Source of the DNA: Streptosporangium sp. NBC_01495 | GTDB taxonomy: Bacteria; Actinomycetota; Actinomycetes; Streptosporangiales; Streptosporangiaceae | DNA length: 64,000 bases | Assembly: GCF_036250735.1 (NCBI RefSeq) | Contig: NZ_CP109430.1 | Location: forward strand, 2,542,001-2,606,000 | Direction: 5' to 3' | Shown: one piece after another, positions 36,676 to 46,071 of the stretch | Layout: each line of letters starts with the position of its first letter | How positions within the stretch are numbered: the stretch's first letter is position 1 | Notes under the pieces: generated by a model | What the model was told of the DNA's origin: nothing | What the model saw: only the letters and a program-made list of their open reading frames with translations | Database searches by the model: none | Made by a program: the position numbers and the translations under genes

Positions 36676-39600
36676 ATGGGCCGTTCTGCTTGGCTGCTCG
36701 GAAACGCCCGCCTGCTGCGCTGGGCGGTGATGGCGACACTGTTCCTCGCCGTCCCCGGACTGGTCCAGTTGACGGCGGAACCCGCCAGGGCGGAACCGGC
36801 CCCCCCGCCACAGCCGGTCGCCCCGGTGCAGATGACAGGGTCGGCACAGGGCCGCCCCACCCTCACGGACGCGAGCGCGACCACGGCGAAGCCGGGCAGG
36901 CCGACCGGTCCCGTGGTGAAGCCCAAGTGGCCCAAGAGGGCACTGCGCCCGGACTCGCGTCCCCCGCGCCTTCGGTCTGCCGTGAAGCGGGAACCGAAGA
37001 GGCCGCCGCGGCCCCTTCCCACGCCCGCGAAACCCTCAGACGCCCCGCGGAAGACGGCGGCGTCCTCCGCGGACGGCTGCCTGTACTCCCCCTGGTCGGC
37101 CTTCGCCTCCTACACCACCGGGGACTGGGTCTCCTACAGCGGTCGCGACTGGTCCGTCGTCATCCCGGCGAGGGGCGTGACGCCGAACAACAGCTCCCCC
37201 TACTGGCTGGATATGGGGCCCTGTGCCACCGCGGGCGGCGGGAGCAGCGTCGAGATGGTGGACATGTTCCCCGACGACGGAGCCTCGGTCTCCTCGGTGA
37301 CCCCGCTGCTGGTGGCCCACGCCACCGGTGAGAACCCGCTGCGCTACACCTTCGACGTCTGTCGCAGCTACGAGAACGAGGAGCCCGGGGAGTTCCCCTT
37401 TCCCATCCCGCCCGACGAGGACGAGTGGTGCTGGTCCTCGGGCCTGCTGCCCGTCGGGGTCAACACCGTCCGGGTGCCCGCCGGCCGACTCAAATGGGGC
37501 AAGAACTACGTCTGGTCCGTCACCGCCACCGATCCCGCCAGCGGCGACTCGGCGAACTCCCAGAGCCTGACGTTCACCACCGGGGTCCGCCAGCACGGCA
37601 TCACCTCCCAGCTCACCGCGCGCGGGGCGAACGGCCAGGAGTTCCACCAGCTGGCCGGGAACTACACGACGGCCTTCGTGGACGCGTCGGTCAAGACCGC
37701 CGGCCCCCAGCTCAACGTGACGCGCTCCTACAACAGTCAGGACCCCCGCACCACCGGCATGTTCGGCGCCGGCTGGTCGACCAGGTTCGACATGGGGATC
37801 AGAACCGAGGCGTTCGACGGGGGCACCGCCCTGCTGGTCACCTACCCCGACGGGCGCAGGCTCCGCTTCGCTCCCAACGGCGGCGGGACCTTCCAGGCGC
37901 CGCCCGGCATGCACGCCACGCTCGCGGAAATCTCCGGCGGTGGATGGCGGTTGATGGACAAGTCCTCCGCCACCTACACCTTCGACGCCTCGGGCAGGAT
38001 CACCAGGATCAGCGACAGCAGGGGGCGGGCCCAGGACTTCACCTACGGCGGCGACGGCAAGCTCGCCAAGGTCACCGCGGCCGGTGGCAGGTCGCTGAAC
38101 TTCACCTGGACCGGCTCTCAGGTCACCGCGGTGTCCACCGACGCCGTCGACGGCGCCCCGCTCACCTGGACCTACCACTACGAGGGCGGCAAGCTGGTCA
38201 AGGCGTGCTCGCCGGTCGCGACGCCCAACTGCACCTCCTACGCCTACGGGTCCGGATCGCAGTACCAGAGCATGGTCCAGGACTCAGACCCCGCCGGATA
38301 CTGGCGCTTCGGTGAGTCGCCCTTCCCTCCGCAGCCCGAGCCGACGAGTCCTCCCGAGCCCGACTGCGAGCAGTTCCCCGAAGCGTGCGAAGGATGGGAC
38401 CCCACCGTGGCGGCCGGTCTGGGCTGGGCTGCCACCAGCGCGACCTACGAGGGGGTGACCCTCGGCCAGACCGGGGCACTCACCGGGTCGGGCAACGGTG
38501 CCGCGACCTTCTCCTCGGCGAACGAGAACATCAGCAAGGTCACACTGCCCGAGTACGCCGTTCCCCGACTCGGCAGTGACCTGGCGGTCGAGGCATGGTT
38601 CAAGACGTCCTCGCACGGCGTCGTCCTGAATCTCCAGGACCTCAGCGGAGATTTCTTCTACGTCGGCGTCCCCGCGATCTACGTGGGCACCGACGGCAAA
38701 CTCCGTGGCCGGTTCCTGACCGCCGACAACGAAACCGTCGCGCCGATCACCTCCGCCGCCCCGGTCAACAACAACCAGTGGCACCACGTCGTCCTGTCGG
38801 CCTCTGGGCAGACCCAGACGCTCTACCTCGACGGTCAGCAGGTTGGCACTCTCGCTCGCAAGGCGGACAACACCTGGCTGCGGCAGGCCACCGTGGGCAA
38901 CGGATTCCTCTCCGGCAACTGGCCGGGCACGCCGTCGGTGCCGTACGACTACGTGCCCTTCCCCTTCAACGGCCAGATCGACGAGTTCGCCCTCTACGAC
39001 ACGCCGCTGACGGCCACCCAGGTCGCCGCGCACTACAACGCGGCCCGCAACCCAGTTCCGTACAAGCTCACCAAGATCACCCTGCCGTCGGGGCGAGTCT
39101 GGGCGGAGAACGTCTACGACGCCGCCACGGAGCGGATCAAGACGCACACCGACCAGCACGGTGGCACCTGGCAGGTCGGCGTTCCGAGGTTCAAGCCGCA
39201 GACCGGCATGTCGACGGTCACGGTCACCGACCCGCACAACGGCAAGCTCCTCTACGAGCACGACGCGCTGCGCGGCTACCGCCTGGTCTCCGAGACCGAC
39301 CAACTCGGCAAGAAGTCCGTCACACAGTACGACGAAGGCGGCTTTCCGTTCATGGAAACCGACCGCAACGAGGACGTCTCCTACTTCGCGCACGACAAGC
39401 GGGGAAACCGGATCTTCGAGGCGGAGTGCCCCAAGTCCGAGGAATACTCGCAGTGCACCTTCGAGTACAACTCCTACTACCTGAACGCCGCCAACGAGTT
39501 CGACGCCCGCAACGACCAGCTCGTTGTCTCGCGCGACGGCAGGTCGGCGTCGGAGACCGACGACACCTACGCGACCCGCTGGGAGTTCGACGCCTTCGGC

Positions 39601-42600
39601 GATCTGCTCAAGGAGACGACCCCGCCGACCCCGGACTTCCCCGCCGGCCGGTCCTCGACGTACGGCTACACCGACGGCACCGAGCCCGCCGTGGGCGGCG
39701 GCCTGACCCCCGCGGGGCTGCTGGAGTCGGAGAAGGACGCCAAGGGCAACGAGACCACCTACCGCTACACCGTCTCCGGTGACCTGGCCGAGGAGAGAGA
39801 CCCGTCGAACCTGGTGACGACGTACGGCCACGACGCGCTGGGCCGGGTCACGTCGAGGAAGGAGGTCTCGCAGGCCCACCCCGCAGGCATCACGACCAGG
39901 TTCACCTATGACGGCGCCGGTCGCCTCGTGGCCCACACCGGGGCCGGGGTGAGGAACGAGGTCACCGGTGTCACGCACACCACCGAGACGCGCTCGGCGT
40001 ACGACGCGGACGGTCTCAAGCTGAGCGAGACCGTCGTCGACCTCACCGGGGGCGACCCCGAGCGCAAGGTCGCCTACACCCACGACGCGTACGGCCGGGT
40101 GGAAACGATCACCGGCGCCGAGGGCGGGGTGATCCGGCACGCCTGGGACCACACCGGCGCGCGCACCGGCACGACCGACGAGCTGGGCAACGTCCTGACC
40201 TACGCCTACAGCGTGCGGGGTGAGCTGACCTCGCGCACCCTGAAGAACTGGCGGGGCAGCCCGGTCAACCCGCAGACCCCCAGGGATCTGGTCCTGGAGT
40301 CCTTCACCTACGACCCCGAGGGCCGCCTGGCCACCAGGACCGACGTGATGGGCCGCAAGCTGTCGCGCACCTACTTCCCCGACGGCTCCCCGGCCCAGAT
40401 CATCGCCGACGACGTCAGGCTGAACGGCGAGACCGAGCCCAGGGACGTGATCCTGGAGGACAACACCTACGACGCGGCGGGGAACCTCACCAGGCAGCGG
40501 ACCGGGGACGGCGCCGAGGAGACCGTCTACGCCCACGACGCCGCCGACCGCCTCACCTCCGAGACGTTCGACCCCCATGGGCTGGCCCGCAGGACGGCCT
40601 ACGTCTACGACGCCAACGACAACGTGGTCAAGGAGACCTCGACCGCCACCGGGACGACCCGCTCGGAGGTGACCGAATCCGCCTACAACGCCGACGACCT
40701 GCTGACGCGCAGGACGGTGGAGAACGGCGCCCAGGACATCGTGACCACCTGGACGGTCGACGACCGCGGCCTGGTCGTCGCGATGACCGAACCGCGGGGC
40801 AACACGCCGGGCGCGAACGCCGCCGACTTCACCACCGCCTACCGCTACGACACCGCCGAGCAGCTGATCGAGCTCAAGGCGCCGCAGGTCAAGGTGGAGA
40901 AGGCCGGGGCGGCGGTGGACGCCCGCCCGACCCTCAGGTACGGCTACGACAGCGCGGGCCGCAGGACGCACTCGGTCGACGCCGAGGGCCGGACCACCAC
41001 GAAGGCCTTCGACCGGCTGGGGCGCACCACCTCGGTGACGGGCGCGGCCTACACCCCGCCCGGCGGCAGCACACTGACCCCGAGGACGAGCTACGCCTAC
41101 GACGTCGCAGGCAGGGTCACCAGGTACACCGACGCCCGCGGGGCGGTGTGGAGCACCGAGTACGACGCGCTGGACAACCGGGTGCGGGTGACCGAACCGG
41201 GGCCGGGCGGCCAGCCGGGCGGCCAGTGGACCTACGACTACGACACCGCGGGCGAGCTGCTGGCGAGTGTCAACCCCCTGGGCGCTCGGACGCAGGCGAC
41301 CTACGACGACCTCGGGCGTCAGGTCACCGCGACGATCGTGGAGCGCAAGCCGACGCTGAAGACACTGATCACCCGGATGGAGTACGACGAGTCCGGCAAC
41401 AAGGTCAAGGAGACCTCACCCGGCGGGCGAGTCGTCGGGTACGAGGTCAACCCCGCCGGAGAGGTCATCTCCGAGACCGATCCCCTGAACGACGTGACCA
41501 GGTACGAGTACGACCTGGCCGGTCGTACCGTCAAGGTCACCGATCCCCTTGGCAACGCCTCCGTCACCGAGTACGACCTGGCCGGCCGGGAGACCGCCGT
41601 CAAGGACCTCAACGGCTCCGGGGCGGTGCAGCGCACGTTCGGCACCGGCTACGACGTGGCGGGCAACCCGGTCACCGAGACCTCGGGCGAGGGCCGGGTC
41701 GTGCGGCGCTCGTACGACGCGACCGGGGCGATGGTCGAGCTGGTGGAGCCGGTCACGGCCACCGACTCGATCACGACCACGTTCGGGTACGACGCGAACG
41801 GCGAGATGACCCGGAGCACCGACGGACGGGGCAACACGGTCTGGACGGCCTACAACAGCCTCGGCCTGCCGGAGTCGGTGACCGAGCCCGTCACGCCGGC
41901 GCACCCGGTGGCGGCCGACCGGACGTGGACCACCGCCTACGACGCGGCCGGCAACACCACGGCCGTCGTGCAGCCCGGCGGGGTCCGCGTCGACCAGGAG
42001 TACGACCACCTCGGGCGGCTCGTCAAGGAGACCGGCACGGGCGCGCAGGCCGCCACGCCGGCGCGCGTCTACGGCTACGACCTGGCCGGGCGGGACACCG
42101 CCATCGGCGACTACAACCTGGAGTACGACGACAGGGGACTGCTGACCAAGGTCTCCAAGGGGACCGCCCAGGTGGCCGCGTTCGCCTACGACGACATGGG
42201 CAACGTGACCCAGCGGGCGGACCAGGCCGGGACGGCGACCTTCGGCTGGGACACCGACGACCGGCTGAGGACGGCGGGCGAACCCGTGACGGGACGCTCC
42301 TTCACCTACGGCTACGACGCGGCCGACCGGCTGACCTCGCTGACCTCGGCGACACCGAGGACGACGCAGGCGTTCGGCTACGACGCCATGGACCGCATCA
42401 CCAGCCACTCGCTCAAGAACACCGCCGGCACCGAGATCGCGAAGATCACCTATGGCTGGAACAAGGACGACAGCCTCGTCTCCAAGACGACGACCGGCAC
42501 GGCCGGCGCCGGTGCCAACATCTACGGCTACGACCACGCCGGGCGGATGACCTCCTGGAAGGCGCCGAACGGGAACGTCACCACCTACGAGTGGGACGCC

Positions 42601-44871
42601 TCGGGCAACCGGACCCGCGCCGGAGCCGAGACCTTCGTCTACGACCAGCGCAACCGGGTGACCTCCGGCGGTGGAACGGACTACACCTACACGCCGCGCG
42701 GCACGCTGGCCGCCGAGACCACCGGCGGGGTCACCAGGAACCTGACGTTCGACGCCTTCGACCGGCTGGTCGCCGACGGGGACGCCACCTACGCCTACGA
42801 CGGCCTCGGCCGCCTGGCCTCCCGTACCCAGGGAGGCTCGACGGAGAACTTCGCCTACTCCGGCCTGGAGAACGACATCGTCGCGGTGACCGACGGGGCG
42901 GGCACCGTCCGGGCCAGGTACGGCCGGGATCCGTCCGGCGACCTGCTCGGGCTCAAGGAGGGGGCCGCCGCCGCCGTCGGGGTGATGGCCGACCAGCACG
43001 GTGACCTGGTGGGTACCTTCTCCGGCACCGCGCTGGTCGACTCCACCGCCTACGACCCGTACGGCGAGGTGACGGCGAGGACGGGGACGGCGTCCAGGCT
43101 GGGCTACCAGGGGGAGTACACCGACCCGGTCACCGGCAAGGTGAACATGCACGCCCGCTGGTACGTGCCCGGCACCGGAGGGTTCGCCTCCCGCGACGAC
43201 GTGACGCTGAGCCCGTACCCGTCGATCAACCTCAACCGCTACACCTATGCCATGGGCGACCCGATGTCGCTCGACGACCCGACGGGGAACTGCCCGATCT
43301 GCATCCCGCTGCTGTTCCACGCCGTGCGGATCGCGGCGCAGATCGTCGCCCGGCAGATCGCGCAGCGGGTCGCCGCCGAGGCCGCCAAGCGGCTCGCGGC
43401 GGAGGCCGCCAAGCGGCTCGCCGCCGCGGCCGCGAAGAAGCTCGCTCAGCAGACCGCGAAGAAGGCGGCGAAACAGGCCGCGAAGAAGGTGGCCAAGCAG
43501 GGCGCCAAGAAGGCGGCGAAACAGGGGGCCAAGAAGGCGGGCAGGCAGGGCGCCAAGAAGGCGGCCAAGCAGGGGGCCAGGAAGGGCGTCAAGCAGGCCG
43601 TCAAGAAGGGCATCAAGCAGGCCCGCAAACAGGTCGGCAAGCGGGTGACCAAGCAGGCCGCCAAGAAGGCGGCGAAGCAGGTCGCCAAGAAGACCGCCAA
43701 GTCCACCAAGAAAACGGCGAAGAAGGTCGCCAAGAAGGTCAAGACAGCCGCCAAGAAGGCGAAGCCCAAGAGCAAGTCGACCAAGGCGAGGCAGCAGCAG
43801 AAGAACGACCTCGTCACCGAGATCGTCAACGAGGTCGGCGACGTCGGCAGCGCCGAGCCGGTCGACCTGGGCATCGAGTTCTGTGGCAGCTTCAGGGCCT
43901 GCGTGAAGGACGTCGTCGAGGACCTCGTCGAGAACACCACCGAGGACCTCGTCGACGACCTCATCGACGAGGTCGCCCCCGACCTGCCCGTGGACCTCCC
44001 CGGAGCGGGAGGCTCGTGCGACCGCGGGCGCAAGCCCAACAGCTTCGTGCCCGGCACCCGGGTCCTGATGGCCGACGGCTCCACCAGGGCCATCGAGGAC
44101 GTCAGGGTCGGCGACCACGTCACGGCCACCGACCCCGCCTCCGGTGTCACCGAGGCCAGGCCCGTCACCACCCTGATCACCGGAGACGGCGTCAAGGACC
44201 TGGTCCGCGTCACCGTCGACCTCGACGGCTCCCGCGGTGGCGCCACCGATGTGATCACCGCCACGGACGAGCACCCGTTCTGGGTCCCGTCCCTGCGCGA
44301 ATGGGTGAACGCCGGCGACCTCAAGCCGGGCATGTGGCTGCGCACCTCAGCCGGCACCCACGTCCAGATCACCGCCCTCAAGAAGTGGACCGCCACCCAA
44401 CGCGTCCACAACCTGACGGTCGACGGCCTGCACACCTACCATGTGCTGGCAGGCGACCAGGCGGTCCTTGTTCACAATGACAATGACTGTGGTCCCAGTG
44501 CCGATGACGATCTACTGGACTTTGCTGACGACAGGCTGGGGCTTCCCTCTGACCAGCGGGGCAACGTCGCCACAAAATTCACATCCGCAGACGGGAAGCA
44601 CGTGAGAATGGCCGCCAGCGGCGACCGCCGTGCCGGCGCGATGCCACCCCAGACGGCTCGTGCCGTTGCCGACTCCGGGCATCACGGTGGGTGCGGTGAG
44701 GTGGGCTGCTCGATGCAGTTCGAAAATGATGGCATCCCGCTGCCAGGGTCGAGAGCACAATCTGCGAAAATCGGCGGCGGTGGTAAGTTCCCGATGGAGG
44801 AACATGGCGAGCTAATAGGTCCTTGTCCGGCCTGTCAGAGACTCCTGCCCTTGATCGGTGTAAGTGGATAA
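36676..44871 (+). CDS. Giant secreted RHS/YD-repeat polymorphic toxin with Hint and C-terminal deaminase-like tip
   Basis: 2731 residues. In order: signal peptide (1-40, cleavage near ARAEPA); a basic Pro-rich spacer; a CBM5/12-like module (about 135-180, YSPWSAFASYTTGDWVSYSG); an Fn3-like region (195-305); a DUF6531/RHS start (about 310-); a LamG domain (635-780); many YD repeats to about 2120; the RHS core DPYGEV...HARWYVPGTGGFASRD...DPTGNC (2126-2201); an Ala/Lys-rich histone-like stretch (2234-2375); an acidic spacer; a Hint domain (about 2455-2602, NSFVPGTRVLMADGSTR to AVLVHND); and a 129-residue tip. The tip has HGGCGEVGC near 2670 and PCPACQRLLPLIGV at the end, the C-x-E / PCxxC pattern of toxin deaminases (YwqJ-like). 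Residue positions are approximate. Confidence 0.93.
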   Translation: MGRSAWLLGNARLLRWAVMATLFLAVPGLVQLTAEPARAEPAPPPQPVAPVQMTGSAQGRPTLTDASATTAKPGRPTGPVVKPKWPKRALRPDSRPPRLRSAVKREPKRPPRPLPTPAKPSDAPRKTAASSADGCLYSPWSAFASYTTGDWVSYSGRDWSVVIPARGVTPNNSSPYWLDMGPCATAGGGSSVEMVDMFPDDGASVSSVTPLLVAHATGENPLRYTFDVCRSYENEEPGEFPFPIPPDEDEWCWSSGLLPVGVNTVRVPAGRLKWGKNYVWSVTATDPASGDSANSQSLTFTTGVRQHGITSQLTARGANGQEFHQLAGNYTTAFVDASVKTAGPQLNVTRSYNSQDPRTTGMFGAGWSTRFDMGIRTEAFDGGTALLVTYPDGRRLRFAPNGGGTFQAPPGMHATLAEISGGGWRLMDKSSATYTFDASGRITRISDSRGRAQDFTYGGDGKLAKVTAAGGRSLNFTWTGSQVTAVSTDAVDGAPLTWTYHYEGGKLVKACSPVATPNCTSYAYGSGSQYQSMVQDSDPAGYWRFGESPFPPQPEPTSPPEPDCEQFPEACEGWDPTVAAGLGWAATSATYEGVTLGQTGALTGSGNGAATFSSANENISKVTLPEYAVPRLGSDLAVEAWFKTSSHGVVLNLQDLSGDFFYVGVPAIYVGTDGKLRGRFLTADNETVAPITSAAPVNNNQWHHVVLSASGQTQTLYLDGQQVGTLARKADNTWLRQATVGNGFLSGNWPGTPSVPYDYVPFPFNGQIDEFALYDTPLTATQVAAHYNAARNPVPYKLTKITLPSGRVWAENVYDAATERIKTHTDQHGGTWQVGVPRFKPQTGMSTVTVTDPHNGKLLYEHDALRGYRLVSETDQLGKKSVTQYDEGGFPFMETDRNEDVSYFAHDKRGNRIFEAECPKSEEYSQCTFEYNSYYLNAANEFDARNDQLVVSRDGRSASETDDTYATRWEFDAFGDLLKETTPPTPDFPAGRSSTYGYTDGTEPAVGGGLTPAGLLESEKDAKGNETTYRYTVSGDLAEERDPSNLVTTYGHDALGRVTSRKEVSQAHPAGITTRFTYDGAGRLVAHTGAGVRNEVTGVTHTTETRSAYDADGLKLSETVVDLTGGDPERKVAYTHDAYGRVETITGAEGGVIRHAWDHTGARTGTTDELGNVLTYAYSVRGELTSRTLKNWRGSPVNPQTPRDLVLESFTYDPEGRLATRTDVMGRKLSRTYFPDGSPAQIIADDVRLNGETEPRDVILEDNTYDAAGNLTRQRTGDGAEETVYAHDAADRLTSETFDPHGLARRTAYVYDANDNVVKETSTATGTTRSEVTESAYNADDLLTRRTVENGAQDIVTTWTVDDRGLVVAMTEPRGNTPGANAADFTTAYRYDTAEQLIELKAPQVKVEKAGAAVDARPTLRYGYDSAGRRTHSVDAEGRTTTKAFDRLGRTTSVTGAAYTPPGGSTLTPRTSYAYDVAGRVTRYTDARGAVWSTEYDALDNRVRVTEPGPGGQPGGQWTYDYDTAGELLASVNPLGARTQATYDDLGRQVTATIVERKPTLKTLITRMEYDESGNKVKETSPGGRVVGYEVNPAGEVISETDPLNDVTRYEYDLAGRTVKVTDPLGNASVTEYDLAGRETAVKDLNGSGAVQRTFGTGYDVAGNPVTETSGEGRVVRRSYDATGAMVELVEPVTATDSITTTFGYDANGEMTRSTDGRGNTVWTAYNSLGLPESVTEPVTPAHPVAADRTWTTAYDAAGNTTAVVQPGGVRVDQEYDHLGRLVKETGTGAQAATPARVYGYDLAGRDTAIGDYNLEYDDRGLLTKVSKGTAQVAAFAYDDMGNVTQRADQAGTATFGWDTDDRLRTAGEPVTGRSFTYGYDAADRLTSLTSATPRTTQAFGYDAMDRITSHSLKNTAGTEIAKITYGWNKDDSLVSKTTTGTAGAGANIYGYDHAGRMTSWKAPNGNVTTYEWDASGNRTRAGAETFVYDQRNRVTSGGGTDYTYTPRGTLAAETTGGVTRNLTFDAFDRLVADGDATYAYDGLGRLASRTQGGSTENFAYSGLENDIVAVTDGAGTVRARYGRDPSGDLLGLKEGAAAAVGVMADQHGDLVGTFSGTALVDSTAYDPYGEVTARTGTASRLGYQGEYTDPVTGKVNMHARWYVPGTGGFASRDDVTLSPYPSINLNRYTYAMGDPMSLDDPTGNCPICIPLLFHAVRIAAQIVARQIAQRVAAEAAKRLAAEAAKRLAAAAAKKLAQQTAKKAAKQAAKKVAKQGAKKAAKQGAKKAGRQGAKKAAKQGARKGVKQAVKKGIKQARKQVGKRVTKQAAKKAAKQVAKKTAKSTKKTAKKVAKKVKTAAKKAKPKSKSTKARQQQKNDLVTEIVNEVGDVGSAEPVDLGIEFCGSFRACVKDVVEDLVENTTEDLVDDLIDEVAPDLPVDLPGAGGSCDRGRKPNSFVPGTRVLMADGSTRAIEDVRVGDHVTATDPASGVTEARPVTTLITGDGVKDLVRVTVDLDGSRGGATDVITATDEHPFWVPSLREWVNAGDLKPGMWLRTSAGTHVQITALKKWTATQRVHNLTVDGLHTYHVLAGDQAVLVHNDNDCGPSADDDLLDFADDRLGLPSDQRGNVATKFTSADGKHVRMAASGDRRAGAMPPQTARAVADSGHHGGCGEVGCSMQFENDGIPLPGSRAQSAKIGGGGKFPMEEHGELIGPCPACQRLLPLIGVSG
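43375..43800 (+). repeat. Ala/Lys-rich coding repeat inside the RHS gene
   Basis: About 140 codons of imperfect KKAAKQ/GAKKA-type units, rich in AAG and GCC. They resemble histone H1 or HctB tails and form one long basic helix-prone stretch between the RHS core and the Hint domain. Confidence 0.85.
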
Positions 44872-44884
44872 GGCGAGAGGCGGC

Positions 44885-45130
44885 ATGGGAATTCCGTCAG
44901 ATCTTCGCGACGCGCTTCGGGCCGTCAGAGAAATCCGATTACAAAAGCCGACAGAAGGCGAACTAACGGAAGAGTTCGCCCTGTGGCGTGAGAAAATGGC
45001 GGATGCTCTTCAGAGCCTGTCTCGTGTTCTACTATTCGATGAGGATCGGATAAAAGCGGCCGGTGAGGCTGAGGTGGCGCGCGCGGAAGCGGCGCGCATT
45101 CGCCGGAAGTTGAAAGAGATGAAACTCTGA
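44885..45130 (+). CDS. Small charged helical protein, candidate immunity protein of the RHS toxin
   Basis: 81 residues from MGIPSDLRDALRAVREIRLQ. It is highly charged and helical, ending in a coiled-coil-like run (EAEVARAEAARIRRKLKEMK). It starts 13 bases after the RHS stop, with GAGAGG six bases before the ATG. A GTG at 44864, overlapping the RHS stop, would add seven residues. Position, size, strand and lower GC are what is expected of the immunity gene that protects the producer from the C-terminal toxin. The sequence itself matches no immunity family I know, so the role rests on context. Confidence 0.7.
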   Translation: MGIPSDLRDALRAVREIRLQKPTEGELTEEFALWREKMADALQSLSRVLLFDEDRIKAAGEAEVARAEAARIRRKLKEMKL

Positions 45131-45238
45131 GACTGTAGATTCATCAGACGTTCCGGTGCCCATTGAGCAAGTGCGGATGGCGCCTGATTTCAAGGCCGCG
45201 GGGAAATGGCGAGGCATCGGCTCGCTGGATATCGCGCT

Positions 45239-45266
45239 GTCGGCACCCGGGGGCGTGGGTGCCGAC
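45239..45266. terminator. Hairpin between convergent genes
   Basis: GTCGGCACCC (45239-45248) and GGGTGCCGAC (45257-45266), ten perfect pairs and an eight-base loop. It separates the immunity candidate from the convergent coiled-coil gene. Confidence 0.6.
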
Positions 45267-45279
45267 GGTGGTGCGGACG

Positions 45280-45795
45280 TTACTTGACGAGACCGGCGAC
45301 CAGGTGGCGCAGCTCGATGTGACCGGCCTTGAGCTCGGCGACGTCACCCTCGACGCGCTTCATGGAGCGCTCCAGGTTGCCGACGGAGCACTTGACCACG
45401 GAGATCTCCTCGCGGAGCTCGGCGTGACCGGTGCGCATCTCGACACGGAGTTCGTCCATGTCCGTGCGGAGGCTGTTCACGTCCGTGCGGAGGCCGTTCA
45501 CGTCTGTGTGGAGGCCGTTCACGTCCGTGCGGAGTTCTTCCATGTCCGTGCGGAGGCTGTCCATGTCCGTGCGGAGGCTGTCCTGTCCGGTTCGGAGCTC
45601 GCTCAGCTCCGTTCGGAATTCGGTCATCTCAGTCCGGAACCCGGTCATCTCCGTCCAGAGTTCCGTTGTCACCGTTCGCAGGTCTTTCAGGACCTCCAGG
45701 ATCCCTGCGTTGATCACCTTGCTCTCCTGGCTCTGCGCGCGGAGCGCGGCGACGTCCGTTTCCAGGACGCGCAGGCGGATATCCGTTGTGTCCAT
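45280..45795 (-). CDS. Heptad-repeat coiled-coil protein
   Basis: 171 residues from MDTTDIRLRVLETDVAALRA, with AAGGAG nine bases upstream. From residue 45 to 125 it is an almost pure seven-residue repeat (SLRTDMD, ELRTDVN, GLHTDVN, GLRTDVN, SLRTDMD), so it should form a long parallel coiled coil. No signal peptide, enzyme domain or membrane segment is seen. The final 25 residues (GDVAELKAGHIELRHLVAGL) may be an anchor or dimer cap. It is downstream of the toxin island but on the opposite strand. Similar hypothetical coiled-coil proteins are frequent in actinomycetes, and their function is unknown. Confidence 0.8.
   Translation of the reverse strand: MDTTDIRLRVLETDVAALRAQSQESKVINAGILEVLKDLRTVTTELWTEMTGFRTEMTEFRTELSELRTGQDSLRTDMDSLRTDMEELRTDVNGLHTDVNGLRTDVNSLRTDMDELRVEMRTGHAELREEISVVKCSVGNLERSMKRVEGDVAELKAGHIELRHLVAGLVK
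45500..45620. repeat. 21-bp tandem repeats coding the heptads
   Basis: Units such as GTCCGTGCGGAGGCTGTTCA recur with small changes at 21-bp steps across the middle of the coiled-coil gene. This allows gain or loss of whole heptads without frameshift. Confidence 0.8.
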
Positions 45796-46071
45796 TCCGT
45801 CTTTCTCCTTGCCGTCGACCAGCGGGGGGACCGAACCTGGTTCCGTGGCGTGGAGGGCGCTCACGGGGAGGGGCGTTCAGGCGGCATCGCAAGGTTACTG
45901 AACGTCATGGGTCCGTCGCCACTCGTGGTCGCGTTTTGGGGGGAGACCGCTCGCGCCGGGCGGGGGTGAGTCTTGTATCCCGTGGGGGATGTGGCTTGCA
46001 CCGGGTGGAAAAGAACGACCACCCGTCGCGCGTCCGTGGGACGGCGGCGGGTGGTCGCGGGGGTCGGGGGG

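Noticed and set aside
38284..44274. Long minus-strand open frames inside the RHS gene
   Set aside because: Val/Gly/Arg/Asp-rich shadows of the RHS frame without starts or ribosome sites.
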